DNA of 64,000 nt from Amycolatopsis solani (lineage in GTDB: Bacteria; Actinomycetota; Actinomycetes; Mycobacteriales; Pseudonocardiaceae). Below are positions 32,433 through 41,283 of the stretch, piece after piece. The position numbers were made by a program, and so were the translations under genes. Where the stretch lies: the NCBI RefSeq assembly GCF_033441515.1, contig NZ_JAWQJT010000001.1, positions 1,674,001 to 1,738,000 of the forward strand, written 5' to 3'. The notes below the pieces were generated by a model that made no database searches, had not been told where the DNA came from, and saw only the letters and a list, made by a program, of their open reading frames with translations. How positions within the stretch are numbered: the first letter of the stretch is position 1; each line of letters opens with the position of its first letter.

Positions 32433-34304
32433 ATGACGACCACGCTGACGGCGCCCGCGCACGCCCAGCCCGTTCCGCCGGCCGCCCGGGAACCGCGGTG
32501 GGTCAAGCCTTCCGTGGCCGCCTTGCTGCTCGGGACCGGCCTGCTCTACCTGTGGGACCTGGCGAAAACCGGCTGGGCCAACGACTTCTACGCGATGGCC
32601 GCGCAGGCCGGCACGTGGAGCTGGAAGGCGTTGTTCTTCGGTTCGCTCGACCCCGGCAACGTCGTCACCGTCGACAAACCGCCGTTCTCGCTGTGGGTCA
32701 TGGGGTTGTCCGGGCGGCTCTTCGGCTTCTCCAGCTGGAGCCTGCTCGTCCCGAACGCGCTCGCCGGCGTCGCGTCGGTGGGCCTGCTCCACCTCGCCGT
32801 GCGGCGGCTTTCCGGGCCGGGGGCCGGGTTGCTGGCCGGGGCCGGGCTCGCGCTGACGCCGGTCGCCGCGCTCATGTTCCGGTACGACAACCCCGACGCC
32901 TTCCTCGTGCTGCTGCTCGTCGCCGGTGCGTACTGCGTGGTGCGCGCCCTCGAGCGCGGGAGCACGGGGTGGCTGCTGCTCGCCGGGGTCGCGGTCGGGT
33001 TCGGCTTCCTCGACAAGATGCTGCAGGCGTTCCTCGTGCTGCCTGCGTTCGTGCTCGCCTACGCCGTCGCGGCGCCGACGTCGCTCGGGCGGCGGATCTG
33101 GCAGCTGCTCGCCGCGGCGGGGGTGGTGCTCGTCTCCGCCGGCTGGTGGATCGCGGTCGTCGCGGTGTGGCCGGCCGCCGACCGGCCCTACATCAGCGGG
33201 TCGACCGACAACACCGTGCTGGAACTGGCGTTCGGCTACAACGGCCTCGGCCGGATCTTCGGCGAAGGCCGCGGTGGCGGCGGTGGCGGGACGTTCACGC
33301 CACCGGCGGGTGGCGGCTTCGGCGGCGGTTTCGGGGGTGAGACCGGGCTGACGCGGTTGTTCAGCGGCGAGTTCGGCGGCGAGGCGTCGTGGCTGCTGCC
33401 CGCCGCGGTCATCGGGCTGGCCGCCGGCCTGTGGTTCACGCGCCGCGCGCCGCGCACCGACCGGACGCGGGCGGCGCTGCTGCTGTGGGGTGGCTGGCTG
33501 GTCGTCACCGCGCTGGTGTTCAGCTACATGAGCGGGATCATCCACCCCTACTACACGGTCGCGCTGGCGCCGGGGATCGCCGCCACGCTGGGGATTTCCT
33601 CGCGGGAGCTGTGGCGCGGCCGGGCGAACTTCGCGGCTCGCGCGGTGCTCGCCGTCATGCTCGCGGTGACCGCGGTCTGGGGCTTCGTGCTCCTCGCGCG
33701 GACGCCGGACTGGCAGCCGTGGCTGCGCTACGCGCTGCTCGTGCTGAGCGCGGCCGCCGTGCTCGCGCTGCTCTTCGGCGCCGACCGGCTCCGGCGGCTC
33801 GGCCCGGTCGTGGCCGTGCTCGGCCTCTGCGGCGCGCTGCTCGGGACGACGGCCTTCACGCTGGCCACGGCAGCGACGGCGCACTCGGGCGGCACGCCGT
33901 CGTCCGGCCCGGCCGCGGCGAGCGGACGCGGGTTCGGCGGCGGGGCGCGGGGCTTCGGCGGCGGCCAGGCCGACACCGCGGTGATCGACCTGCTGAAGGG
34001 CACGACGACGAAGTGGGCCGCGGCGCAGAGCGGGGCGATGGAATCGGCCGGGCTGGCGCTCGCGAGCGGACGGCCGGTGCTCGCCATCGGCGGCTTCAGC
34101 GGCAGCGACCCCGCGCCGACGCTCGAGCAGTTCCAGCGGTACGTCGCGAGCGGCGACGTCCACTACTACGTCGCGGGCGGGCGCGGCGGCTTCGGGGGCG
34201 GCCGCGGGACCGCCGGTGAGATCCAGTCCTGGGTCGAGCAGAACTTCGCGCCGGTCACCGTCGGCGGCACGACCGTTTACGACCTGACTAAATCTATCAA
34301 TTGA
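32433..34304 (+). CDS. GT39/ArnT-like membrane glycosyltransferase with Gly/Phe-rich inserts
   Basis: 623 aa, with about 11 TM helices. The first extracellular loop has WANDFYAMAAQAGTWSWKA and DKPPFSLWVMG, the GT-C acidic/DKPP region of PMT/ArnT-like enzymes that transfer sugars from polyprenyl phosphates. Two unusual Gly/Phe-rich inserts appear: GEGRGGGGGGTFTPPAGGG near 280-300 and GRGFGGGARGFGGGQ near 495-515, with a third, shorter one (GGRGGFGGGRG) before the C-terminus. The extracellular C-domain ends at the stop. The ATG at 32433 is chosen. It follows an OmpR-type two-component system by 108 bp. The acceptor is unknown; the Gly-rich protein encoded upstream is a candidate. Confidence 0.87.
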   Translation: MTTTLTAPAHAQPVPPAAREPRWVKPSVAALLLGTGLLYLWDLAKTGWANDFYAMAAQAGTWSWKALFFGSLDPGNVVTVDKPPFSLWVMGLSGRLFGFSSWSLLVPNALAGVASVGLLHLAVRRLSGPGAGLLAGAGLALTPVAALMFRYDNPDAFLVLLLVAGAYCVVRALERGSTGWLLLAGVAVGFGFLDKMLQAFLVLPAFVLAYAVAAPTSLGRRIWQLLAAAGVVLVSAGWWIAVVAVWPAADRPYISGSTDNTVLELAFGYNGLGRIFGEGRGGGGGGTFTPPAGGGFGGGFGGETGLTRLFSGEFGGEASWLLPAAVIGLAAGLWFTRRAPRTDRTRAALLLWGGWLVVTALVFSYMSGIIHPYYTVALAPGIAATLGISSRELWRGRANFAARAVLAVMLAVTAVWGFVLLARTPDWQPWLRYALLVLSAAAVLALLFGADRLRRLGPVVAVLGLCGALLGTTAFTLATAATAHSGGTPSSGPAAASGRGFGGGARGFGGGQADTAVIDLLKGTTTKWAAAQSGAMESAGLALASGRPVLAIGGFSGSDPAPTLEQFQRYVASGDVHYYVAGGRGGFGGGRGTAGEIQSWVEQNFAPVTVGGTTVYDLTKSIN

Positions 34305-34308
34305 TAGA
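34293..34308. promoter_or_regulatory. AT-rich perfect palindrome TCTATCAATTGATAGA
   Basis: A 16 bp perfect palindrome overlapping the stop codon of the GT39 gene. It is strikingly AT-rich for this genome and could be the site of a MarR- or TetR-type regulator. Confidence 0.5.
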
Positions 34309-34926
34309 AATGCGGAACCGTGTTTCGATCGTGTTAACGACCGGAGAAACATTCGCGGATCCGAGACCGATGCGGTATCGGCGGAGCCGCACACATGTTC
34401 GACCCGCGTCTCGGTGAGTGGGACACGGCGAACGTGTGTTCGCCGGCGCGAGATAGCGCTCGGTGATCAAGGTCCCGAGTGGTAACGCCCGAGGACTACT
34501 GCCCGTGCAATTGCACGGGCCGACTCCCCGATCTTGGCCGGGCGGCCGACAGAAACCGGCCCGAAACTGGTCGTCGAAAAGGTCGATGTTGCTGGTTGAC
34601 ACGGTTGATGGTCACTCGTTCGGATGCACTACTGGGGCGTTGTGTGGATCTTGTGCTACTCGCTAGGGTGTCCGCCGGGAGAGGGACAAGGGGTGGCTGA
34701 CCTGGCACGCTCAGTGCTGCGTTCACAGTGTCGTGGGTAATCCTTGTCTCGCGTTCTCTCGCTATGACCCGATCAGGTGCGGCTGGAAGAGAGCAGCGAT
34801 GACCGTGCGCGGTGGCGCAGCTCGGCCTTACCCGCCTCCTCGTCGTCACGACCCGTAGTCCCGAGCACCGCAATTCACCCTTTAGGTACGGCACCACTCC
34901 ACTTCCCCCGCACTCTGGAGTTCGTT
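34305..34926. other. 620 bp leader/intergenic region upstream of ABC importer
   Basis: No gene is supported. It contains the end of the AT-rich palindrome, a perfect 20 bp palindrome at 34501-34520, and a long upstream stretch before the GTG at 34927 that is less GC-rich than the flanks. Promoter and any leader control of the importer should be here. A GGAG 6 nt before the GTG is the ribosome site. Confidence 0.5.
34501..34520. promoter_or_regulatory. Perfect 20 bp palindrome GCCCGTGCAATTGCACGGGC
   Basis: Fully self-complementary with AATT at the centre and no loop, so more like a protein-binding site than a hairpin. It lies 407 bp before the importer start codon. Confidence 0.5.
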
Positions 34927-35940
34927 GTGATTTCCCGTCCTCGACCCCGTCTCCTGACGGTGCTCCTCACCGTGCTCACCCTCGCGGGAGTCACCGCGCT
35001 TTCCGGGTGCAGCGACAGTTCCGCCTCGGGCAGCGGCGGCAAGATCACGCTCGGGTTCAGCGCCTGGCCGGGCTGGTTCCCCTGGCAGGTGGCGCAGGAA
35101 CAGGGCCTGTTCGCCAAGAACGGCGTGAACGTCGACCTCAAGTACTTCGACAACTACACCGACAGCATCAACGCCCTCTCCAGCGGTGCCATCGACGCCA
35201 ACAGCCAGACCCTCAACGACACGCTGTCCTCGGCCTCCGGCGGCGCCAAGCTGTCGATCGTGCTGGTGAACGACAACTCCACCGGCAACGACAAGATCAT
35301 CGCGCGGGACGGGATCAACGCCATCGCGGACCTGCGGGGCAAGAAGGTCGCGGTCGAGCAGGGGACGGTCGACCACTACCTGCTGCTCCTCGCGCTCCAG
35401 GCGGCGAAGCTGACCGAAAAGGACATCCAGCTCGTCAACCTGCCGACCGACGCCGCCGCGGCCGCGTTCGTCGCCGGCCAGGTCGACGCGGTGGGCGCGT
35501 TCGCGCCGTTCACCTCCAAGGCCCTCGAGCGCCCGGGCAGCCGCGCGATCTCGACGTCGGCGGAGTTCCCCGGCGCCATCCCGGACCACCTCGTCACGTC
35601 GCAGAAGCTGGTCAAGGAGCACCCGAAGGACGTACAGGCGCTGGTCAACACCTGGTTCGAGACGCTGACCTGGATCAAGAACAACAAGGACGCGGCCGTC
35701 GGGATCATGGCCAAGCGCGGCGGCGTGTCCGACGCGGACTACAAGTCCTACGACGCCGGCACCACGATCTTCACGCGCCAGCAGAACCTCGACGCGTTCA
35801 CCCCCGGCGTCACCGCGCAGCACCTGGACTTCCAGGCGAACAAGATCATCGACTTCATCGTGAGCACCGGGCTCGCCCAGCAGCGCCCGTCGCTCGACGG
35901 GTTGTTCGACGACCAGTTCGTCAAGGCCGCGCCGCAGTGA
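34927..35940 (+). CDS. ABC transporter substrate-binding lipoprotein (SsuA/NMT1 type)
   Basis: 337 aa. The lipobox is ALSGC (Cys28). The mature protein has the NMT1/SsuA pattern: LGFSAWPGWFPWQVAQEQGL, FDNYTDSINALSSGAIDANS, then LRGKKVAVEQGTVDHYLLLL. Such proteins capture alkanesulfonates, taurine, nitrate or pyrimidine precursors. The GTG at 34927 with GGAG 6 nt upstream is chosen; longer forms start inside the leader. It is followed by permease and ATPase genes with four-base overlaps, so the three make one importer. A sulfonate would fit the TauD-like enzyme elsewhere in the window, but the ligand is not certain. Confidence 0.87.
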   Translation: MISRPRPRLLTVLLTVLTLAGVTALSGCSDSSASGSGGKITLGFSAWPGWFPWQVAQEQGLFAKNGVNVDLKYFDNYTDSINALSSGAIDANSQTLNDTLSSASGGAKLSIVLVNDNSTGNDKIIARDGINAIADLRGKKVAVEQGTVDHYLLLLALQAAKLTEKDIQLVNLPTDAAAAAFVAGQVDAVGAFAPFTSKALERPGSRAISTSAEFPGAIPDHLVTSQKLVKEHPKDVQALVNTWFETLTWIKNNKDAAVGIMAKRGGVSDADYKSYDAGTTIFTRQQNLDAFTPGVTAQHLDFQANKIIDFIVSTGLAQQRPSLDGLFDDQFVKAAPQ

Positions 35941-36875
35941 CCGGTCCGACCCAGCGCACGACCTCGGCGAGCTCCGCGGACGAGCGGGCCGCCGAGGCAC
36001 TGGAAGCCGAGCAGCGGCTCGCCGAAGCGCAGGAGTCCAGGCGGGGCCGTCCCGCCTGGACCCCGCTGCCGCGCCGGACCCCGCCGAGGCGGGCCTCGGC
36101 GCTGTTCTCCCTGCGCACGCCCATTTCCGCCGGCGCCCGCTGGACGCTGGCGGTGCTGTCGTTCGCGATCCCGTTCCTCGCGTGGGTCGGGCTGAGCGTC
36201 AGCGGCGCCGTCGACTCGACGTTCCTGCCGTCCCCGGCCGCGGTGCTCAAGGCCGGGCTCGACATGGCGGGCAGCGGCGAGCTCTTCGGCGACCTCTGGG
36301 CGACCACCCAGCGCGTCCTCGAAGGCTTCGGCCTCGCCGTGCTGGTTTCGGTGCCGCTCGGCATCCTGATGGGCACCTTCGCCGCGGGGCAGGCGTTCTT
36401 CGAGCCGCTGATCGGCCTGCTGCGCTACCTGCCGGCGAGCGCGTTCATCCCGCTGCTGATCATCTGGCTCGGCCTCGGCGAGCCGTCGAAGATCGCCATC
36501 CTCTTCATCGGGACGGTCTTCTTCAACACGCTGATGACCGCCGACGTCGTCCGCGGCGTGCCGGGCTCGCTCCTCGACGTCTCCTACACGCTCGGCGCGC
36601 GCCGCGGCGAGGTGCTGCGCAAGGTCGTCGTGCCGCACTCGCTGCCGGGCATGATCGACGCGATCCGGGTCAACGCCGCCGCGGCGTGGAACTTCGTGGT
36701 CGTCGCCGAGCTGATCAACTCCTCGGCCGGCCTCGGCTACCGGATCGTCCGCGCGCAGCGGTTCCTGCAGACGGACAAGATCTTCGCGGTGCTGGTGGTC
36801 ATCGGGGTCGCCGGGCTCGTCATCGACGTCCTGCTGCGCCTGTTGCGCACGCAGGTGGGGAAGTGGGCGGCATGA
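35937..36875 (+). CDS. ABC transporter permease (SsuC/TauC type)
   Basis: 312 aa. GTG start in a GTGA overlap with the lipoprotein gene. A 60-residue charged cytosolic extension (AAEALEAEQRLAEAQESRRG) precedes six TM helices. The EAA loop is visible as LGARRGEVLRKVVVPHSLPG, which docks on the ATPase. The family is BPD_transp_1, as in SsuC and TauC. The long N-terminal extension is unusual and coiled-coil-like. Forms an importer with the lipoprotein and ATPase encoded either side. Confidence 0.9.
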   Translation: MTGPTQRTTSASSADERAAEALEAEQRLAEAQESRRGRPAWTPLPRRTPPRRASALFSLRTPISAGARWTLAVLSFAIPFLAWVGLSVSGAVDSTFLPSPAAVLKAGLDMAGSGELFGDLWATTQRVLEGFGLAVLVSVPLGILMGTFAAGQAFFEPLIGLLRYLPASAFIPLLIIWLGLGEPSKIAILFIGTVFFNTLMTADVVRGVPGSLLDVSYTLGARRGEVLRKVVVPHSLPGMIDAIRVNAAAAWNFVVVAELINSSAGLGYRIVRAQRFLQTDKIFAVLVVIGVAGLVIDVLLRLLRTQVGKWAA

Positions 36876-37660
36876 CGCTGGAACTGCGGAACGTCGCCAA
36901 GGACTACGTCGTCCGCGGCGGCGTGACCCGTGCCCTCGACGGCGTGGACCTCGAAGTGCTGCGCGGCGAGTTCGTCTGCGTCGTCGGCGCGAGCGGCTCC
37001 GGCAAGTCGACGCTGCTGTCGCTGGTGGCCGGGCTCGACCGGCCGACCGGCGGCGAGATCGTGCTCGACGGCGTCCCGGTGACCGGCCCCGGGCCGGACC
37101 GCGGGCTGGTCTTCCAGTCCGGCGCGCTCTACCCGTGGCGCAACGTCGAGAAGAACGTCGCGTTCGGACTGGAGCTGCTGGCGCTCGACGCGGCCGAGCG
37201 CGCCGAGCGCGTCGACTGGTACCTCGCCGAAACCGGGCTCGACGGCGTCCGCAAGTCGCTGCCGAAACAGCTTTCCGGCGGCCAGAAGCAGCGCGTCGCG
37301 ATCGCGCGGGCGCTGGCGTGCGAGCCCGATGTGCTGCTTCTGGACGAACCCTTCGGCGCGCTGGACGTCCAGACCAAAGAGGACATGCAGGTGCTGATCC
37401 GCCAGGTGTGGGCCGACACCGGCACGACGGTGCTGATGGTCACCCACGACGTCGAGGAAGCGGTGTTCCTCGGCGGCCGGGTGGTCGTGCTCGCCTCCGA
37501 CCCGGGGCGGATCGCCGCCGACGTCGAGGTGGAGCTGCCCGCCGAGCGCGACCTGGCGGTGAAGCGCGAACCGCGGTTCCTCGCGCTGCGCGCCCGGATC
37601 GAGGACCTGGTCCGGGAGCAGCACCGGGGCCACGTGAGCCGGGTGGCCGCGGTCGAGTGA
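36872..37660 (+). CDS. ABC transporter ATP-binding protein (SsuB/TauB type)
   Basis: 262 aa. Walker A GASGSGKST (about 39-47), Q-loop at LVFQSGALYPW, signature LSGGQKQRVAIARAL, Walker B VLLLDEPFGALD and the H-loop VTHDVEEA. These are typical of nitrate/sulfonate/taurine importers. Its ATG overlaps the permease stop. The conservon begins 25 bp after its stop, so read-through transcription is possible. Confidence 0.94.
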   Translation: MTLELRNVAKDYVVRGGVTRALDGVDLEVLRGEFVCVVGASGSGKSTLLSLVAGLDRPTGGEIVLDGVPVTGPGPDRGLVFQSGALYPWRNVEKNVAFGLELLALDAAERAERVDWYLAETGLDGVRKSLPKQLSGGQKQRVAIARALACEPDVLLLDEPFGALDVQTKEDMQVLIRQVWADTGTTVLMVTHDVEEAVFLGGRVVVLASDPGRIAADVEVELPAERDLAVKREPRFLALRARIEDLVREQHRGHVSRVAAVE

Positions 37661-37685
37661 GAACGGAAGACGGGAAGGTGGCGGG

Positions 37686-40499
37686 ATGAAGCACGGCGGG
37701 GCGACCGCGAAACGGGCGGGCGGCGGGGGTTTCCTCGCCCGGCTCGGCATTCGCGGCAAGCTGAACCTGCTGCTCCTGCCACCGCTGGTCGCGGTGGTGC
37801 TGGTGTCGGTGCCGTTCGTGCTGACGCAGGCGGAAAGCGCCGGCGCGGCCACGCAGTCGGCGACGGTCGCGCGCTACACCCAGCAGCTCGGCGGGCTGGT
37901 CCTGCAGCTGCAGCGCGAGCGGCTGCTGACCGGCGCCTTCGTCGCGACGCCGTCGATGCCCGCCGACCAGATGGTGCAGCAGCGGAAGTCGGTCGACTCG
38001 GCGGTCGAGAACGTGCGCTCGTCGCTCGGTTCCGGCGCGCCCGACGAGCTGGCGGCCGCACTGACCCGGATCGGCTCGCTCGCCGAGCTCCGGCAGAACG
38101 CCGACCGCCGCGGTGTCGCGCTCGACAGCGTCGCCCGGACCTACCACGCCGTGATCGGCGCGGTCATCGACGCGCTACGGCTCGTCCCGCAGCTCTCCGG
38201 TGACGCCGAGGGCACCCGGGAGCTGACCGCGCTCGAAGCGCTGCTGCGCGCGAACGAGGAGAACTCGTTGCGCGGCATGGCGTTGATCGTGACGGCGGTG
38301 TCACCGGAAGCCGGTCGATCCATTTTGGACGACGCGACCCAGCAGTCGCCGATCTTCACCGACCGGTTCGTCCAGCAGGCCGACAGCGCGCAGTCCGCGC
38401 TGGTCGTCAACGTCGACCAGAGCGAAGCGGGCCGCCGGATCAACGAGCTCGCCGCGCAGATCGACAACCCGCGTGACGCGGCCGGGACCACCCAGTACGT
38501 CGCCGACGTCCTCAGCGCGTCGGAAAGCCAGGCGGGACAGCGGAAACTGGTGCAGGAGCGGGTCACCGGCGAGATCGCCGACGCGGCGACCGGCCGAGCC
38601 GACGCCGGCACCCGGCTGGCCTGGACGGTCGGCCTCGGCGCGGGCGCGCTGTTCCTGCTGGTCGCCTTCCTCGCCGTCGCGGTCTCCCGCTCGATCGCGC
38701 AGCCGCTGCGGCGGCTGACCACCGCGGCGACGTCGGTCGCCGACCTCGCCGGCACCGAGCTCGTCCGCGTGACCGACACCGAGGAAGCCGAGGAGCAGGT
38801 CCCGCGGCTGGCCACCATCGACGTCGTTTCGAGCGACGAGCTCGGCAAGCTGGCCGCCGCGTTCAACCGGGTCCAGACCACCGCGGCCGAGCTGGTCGAA
38901 CGGCAGGCGCTCACCCGGCGCAACACCGGCCTGATGTTCGCGAACGTCGCCAAGCGCACGCAGAACCTCGTCGGCCGCCAGCTGGCGCTGATCGACGAGG
39001 TCGAGCGCAACGAGCAGGACACCCGGCTGCTGGCCAGCCTCTACCGGCTCGACCACCTCTCCACCCGCCTCCGCCGGAACGCGGACAACCTGCTCGTCGT
39101 CTCGGGCACCCGCGACGAAACCCGCATCGCCGGCCCGATCGAGCTGTCGACGGCGCTGCGTTCCGCGCTCGCCGAAATCGAGGACTACCAGCGGGTGAAG
39201 CTCGGCGTCGTCGCCGAAATCCTGCTGTCCTCGGCGCTGGGCGCCGACCTCGTGCTGGTGTTCGCCGAACTGCTGGAGAACGCGACGTCGTTCTCGCCGC
39301 CGGGGTCGATGGTCGAGGTGGACACGATGCTCCTCGCCGACGGCTCGTGCCTGGTGAACGTCGTCGACCACGGCATCGGCATGACCGCGGAGAAGATGGC
39401 CGAGGAGAACAAGCGGCTCGTCGAGCGCGAACGCCTCGAGCTCGCGCCGACCAGTGTGCTCGGCCTGTTCGTGGTCGGCCGCCTGGCGCGGCGCCACGAC
39501 CTGGGCGTCGAGCTGCTCGCGACGCCGACCACCGGCGGCGTGACCGCGCGGCTGACCATCCCGCCGTCGCTGTTCAGCCACCGCACCGGGCTGCTCCCGA
39601 AGACCGAGCCGGTGCCGGCGATCCCGGCACCGGTGGCACCCGCGCCGAAACCGCGTCCCGCCGAAGCCGCCGCGGTGGCCGCCACGGCGTCCTACCTGTC
39701 CACTTTGGACGAGGTGCGCCCGGTGGCGCGCCCGGCCGAACTGCCGGCGCCGGCGATCCCGGCCCTGCTGGGCCACGGCAACGGCTTCCGCTGGTTCAAC
39801 CAGCTCGAACCGGTGTGGCCGGACAGCGAACCCGCCGAGCCGCCCGCGGCCGAACCCGAGCCGGAGAGCCGGGGCGGGCTGCGCCGCCGTGTCCGCGGTG
39901 CCCAGCTGCCCGACCCGGGCACGACGGCGCCGCCGGTCGACGGCAAGCCGCGCCACGACCCGGCCGCGACCAAGCTCGCCATGGACGGCTTCCAGAGCGC
40001 GTTCGCCAAGGCCGCCGAGGAGACCGACCCCGCACTTTCACGTGAAAGTGCGGCCCCGAGGTCAGCACTTTCACGTGAAAGTGCGGCTTTGGCCGCGCCG
40101 ACGGTCGTGACCTCGGCCGTCCAGCCGCCGACCGCGCCCGTTCCGTCGCCCGGTGACGGCGCGTCGCTGCCGGTGCGCGTACCAGGGGACTCGGCGATGC
40201 CCGGTGGCGCGGTGCGCGCCGCCGCGCCGGCCGCCGCGACCCCGCCGTCCCGGGACGGCCTGGTCCGCCGCGTCCCCGGAGCCCAGCTCGCCCCCGGCCT
40301 GCGCCAGCAGGCCGCCGCGGGGCGGCCGATCGCCCGAGCCGTCGTCAACCGCAGCAAGCGGGACCCGGCGGCCGAGCGAGCGGCGTTCGACGCGTTCGCC
40401 GCCGGCCTGGCCAAGGCGGACGTGGTGACGGCAGACAGCCCGCCCCAAGGCGTGGTCGCCGGTCGTGTGATGGAACGAGGAGAAGAGAGCAGGAAATGA
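37686..40499 (+). CDS. cvnA: Conservon CvnA: NIT-domain sensor kinase-like protein
   Basis: 937 aa. TM1 at about 20-42 and TM2 at about 310-335 enclose an extracellular nitrate/nitrite-sensing (NIT) helical domain (LGGLVLQLQRERLLTGAFVA). HAMP follows, then a HATPase_c domain (ENATSFSPPGSM as N box, DHGIGMTAEKM as G box). The histidine of classical kinases is not in an obvious H-box. The C-terminal 300 residues are a Pro/Ala-rich tail with three LRRRVRGAQLPDPG-like motifs. Two copies of a GCACTTTCACGTGAAAGTGC palindrome encode ALSRESA here. It starts the four-gene conservon and couples to the roadblock gene by ATGA. Confidence 0.9.
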   Translation: MKHGGATAKRAGGGGFLARLGIRGKLNLLLLPPLVAVVLVSVPFVLTQAESAGAATQSATVARYTQQLGGLVLQLQRERLLTGAFVATPSMPADQMVQQRKSVDSAVENVRSSLGSGAPDELAAALTRIGSLAELRQNADRRGVALDSVARTYHAVIGAVIDALRLVPQLSGDAEGTRELTALEALLRANEENSLRGMALIVTAVSPEAGRSILDDATQQSPIFTDRFVQQADSAQSALVVNVDQSEAGRRINELAAQIDNPRDAAGTTQYVADVLSASESQAGQRKLVQERVTGEIADAATGRADAGTRLAWTVGLGAGALFLLVAFLAVAVSRSIAQPLRRLTTAATSVADLAGTELVRVTDTEEAEEQVPRLATIDVVSSDELGKLAAAFNRVQTTAAELVERQALTRRNTGLMFANVAKRTQNLVGRQLALIDEVERNEQDTRLLASLYRLDHLSTRLRRNADNLLVVSGTRDETRIAGPIELSTALRSALAEIEDYQRVKLGVVAEILLSSALGADLVLVFAELLENATSFSPPGSMVEVDTMLLADGSCLVNVVDHGIGMTAEKMAEENKRLVERERLELAPTSVLGLFVVGRLARRHDLGVELLATPTTGGVTARLTIPPSLFSHRTGLLPKTEPVPAIPAPVAPAPKPRPAEAAAVAATASYLSTLDEVRPVARPAELPAPAIPALLGHGNGFRWFNQLEPVWPDSEPAEPPAAEPEPESRGGLRRRVRGAQLPDPGTTAPPVDGKPRHDPAATKLAMDGFQSAFAKAAEETDPALSRESAAPRSALSRESAALAAPTVVTSAVQPPTAPVPSPGDGASLPVRVPGDSAMPGGAVRAAAPAAATPPSRDGLVRRVPGAQLAPGLRQQAAAGRPIARAVVNRSKRDPAAERAAFDAFAAGLAKADVVTADSPPQGVVAGRVMERGEESRK
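40030..40084. repeat. Two copies of palindrome GCACTTTCACGTGAAAGTGC inside cvnA
   Basis: 40030-40053 is a perfect 24 bp palindrome; 40065-40084 is a perfect 20 bp one with the same core. They lie in frame in the disordered tail, each encoding ALSRESA, and are AT-richer than their surroundings. Confidence 0.88.
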
Positions 40500-40930
40500 G
40501 CATCCCCGCACCTGGAGTCAGTGTCGAAGCCCAGAACTTCAACTGGCTGGTGAGCCGCTTCGCGCAGCACACCGCGGGCGCGATAGCCGCCATCGCGGTC
40601 TCCGCCGACGGCTTGCTGATCGCGGTGTCGTCGGAGCTCGAGCGCTCCAACGCCGACCGCCTCGCCGCCATCTCCTCCGCCATGCTCGGTCTCGCGCACG
40701 GCGTCTCCGAGAGCCACCCGCTCGGCTCGCCCGACAAGGTGATCATCGAGCTGGAGCACGGGTACCTGCTGGTCTGCACCATCAGCATCGGCTGCTCCCT
40801 CGGCGTCCTCGCGAACAAGCAGGCGAGCCTCGGCACGATCGCCTACGAGATGGCGATGTTCGCCAACCGCGCCACCGAAGTCCTCACGCCGGGCCTGATC
40901 GAGGAGCTCAAGAACACTGTGGGTGCGTGA
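40496..40930 (+). CDS. cvnB: Conservon CvnB: roadblock/LC7-domain protein
   Basis: 144 aa. The roadblock/LC7 fold is clear (LVSRFAQHTAGAIAAIAVSA, DGLLIAVSSELERSNADRLA, the helix AISSAMLGLAHG, and strands VIIELEHGYLLVCTIS). MglB-like proteins of this fold regulate small GTPases, and in conservons CvnB pairs with the GTPase CvnD. ATGA overlap with cvnA; its stop overlaps cvnC. Confidence 0.94.
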   Translation: MSIPAPGVSVEAQNFNWLVSRFAQHTAGAIAAIAVSADGLLIAVSSELERSNADRLAAISSAMLGLAHGVSESHPLGSPDKVIIELEHGYLLVCTISIGCSLGVLANKQASLGTIAYEMAMFANRATEVLTPGLIEELKNTVGA

Positions 40931-41283
40931 TGACCGAAGAGCCGGACATCTCGCTGCTGCGGCCGTACCTGATGACCTCGGGACGAGCCCAGCCGGTGGA
41001 CCAGACCCTCGAAATCGAGGCTCAGGTCATGACGTCCCGCTTGGGTGCGGCGTCGCACCCGAAGCTCACGTTCGAGCGGCAGGAAATCGTTTCCCTCTGC
41101 CGGAGCACCATGTCGGTCGCCGAGGTGGCCGCCATGCTCGGCCTCCACATCGGCGTCGCCCGCGTCCTGGTGGCCGACCTCGCCGAGCTGGGCTACGTCG
41201 TCGTCCGGCGCCCGGGGAACCACAACAAGCACGACCTCGGCATGATCGAAAGGGTCATTCGTGGACTCGAAGCCATTCACTGA
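40930..41283 (+). CDS. cvnC: Conservon CvnC: DUF742 protein
   Basis: 117 aa. DUF742 features are RPYLMTSGR near residue 12 and a winged-helix-like C-terminal half (EIVSLCRSTMSVAEVAAMLG, then VARVLVADLAELGYVVV). ATG at 40930 in a TGATG overlap; a GTG at 40927 is possible. The 3' end overlaps cvnD by 23 bp. A scaffold role in the membrane complex is proposed for the family. Confidence 0.94.
   Translation: MTEEPDISLLRPYLMTSGRAQPVDQTLEIEAQVMTSRLGAASHPKLTFERQEIVSLCRSTMSVAEVAAMLGLHIGVARVLVADLAELGYVVVRRPGNHNKHDLGMIERVIRGLEAIH

Noticed and set aside
34668..34790. CTAGGG...GGGACAA fragments resembling parts of a guanidine-I (ykkC) riboswitch before the ABC importer
   Set aside because: The conserved pieces are not in the right order or spacing, and the GGTCCGAGAG core is missing. 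Without a covariance search the resemblance is too weak.
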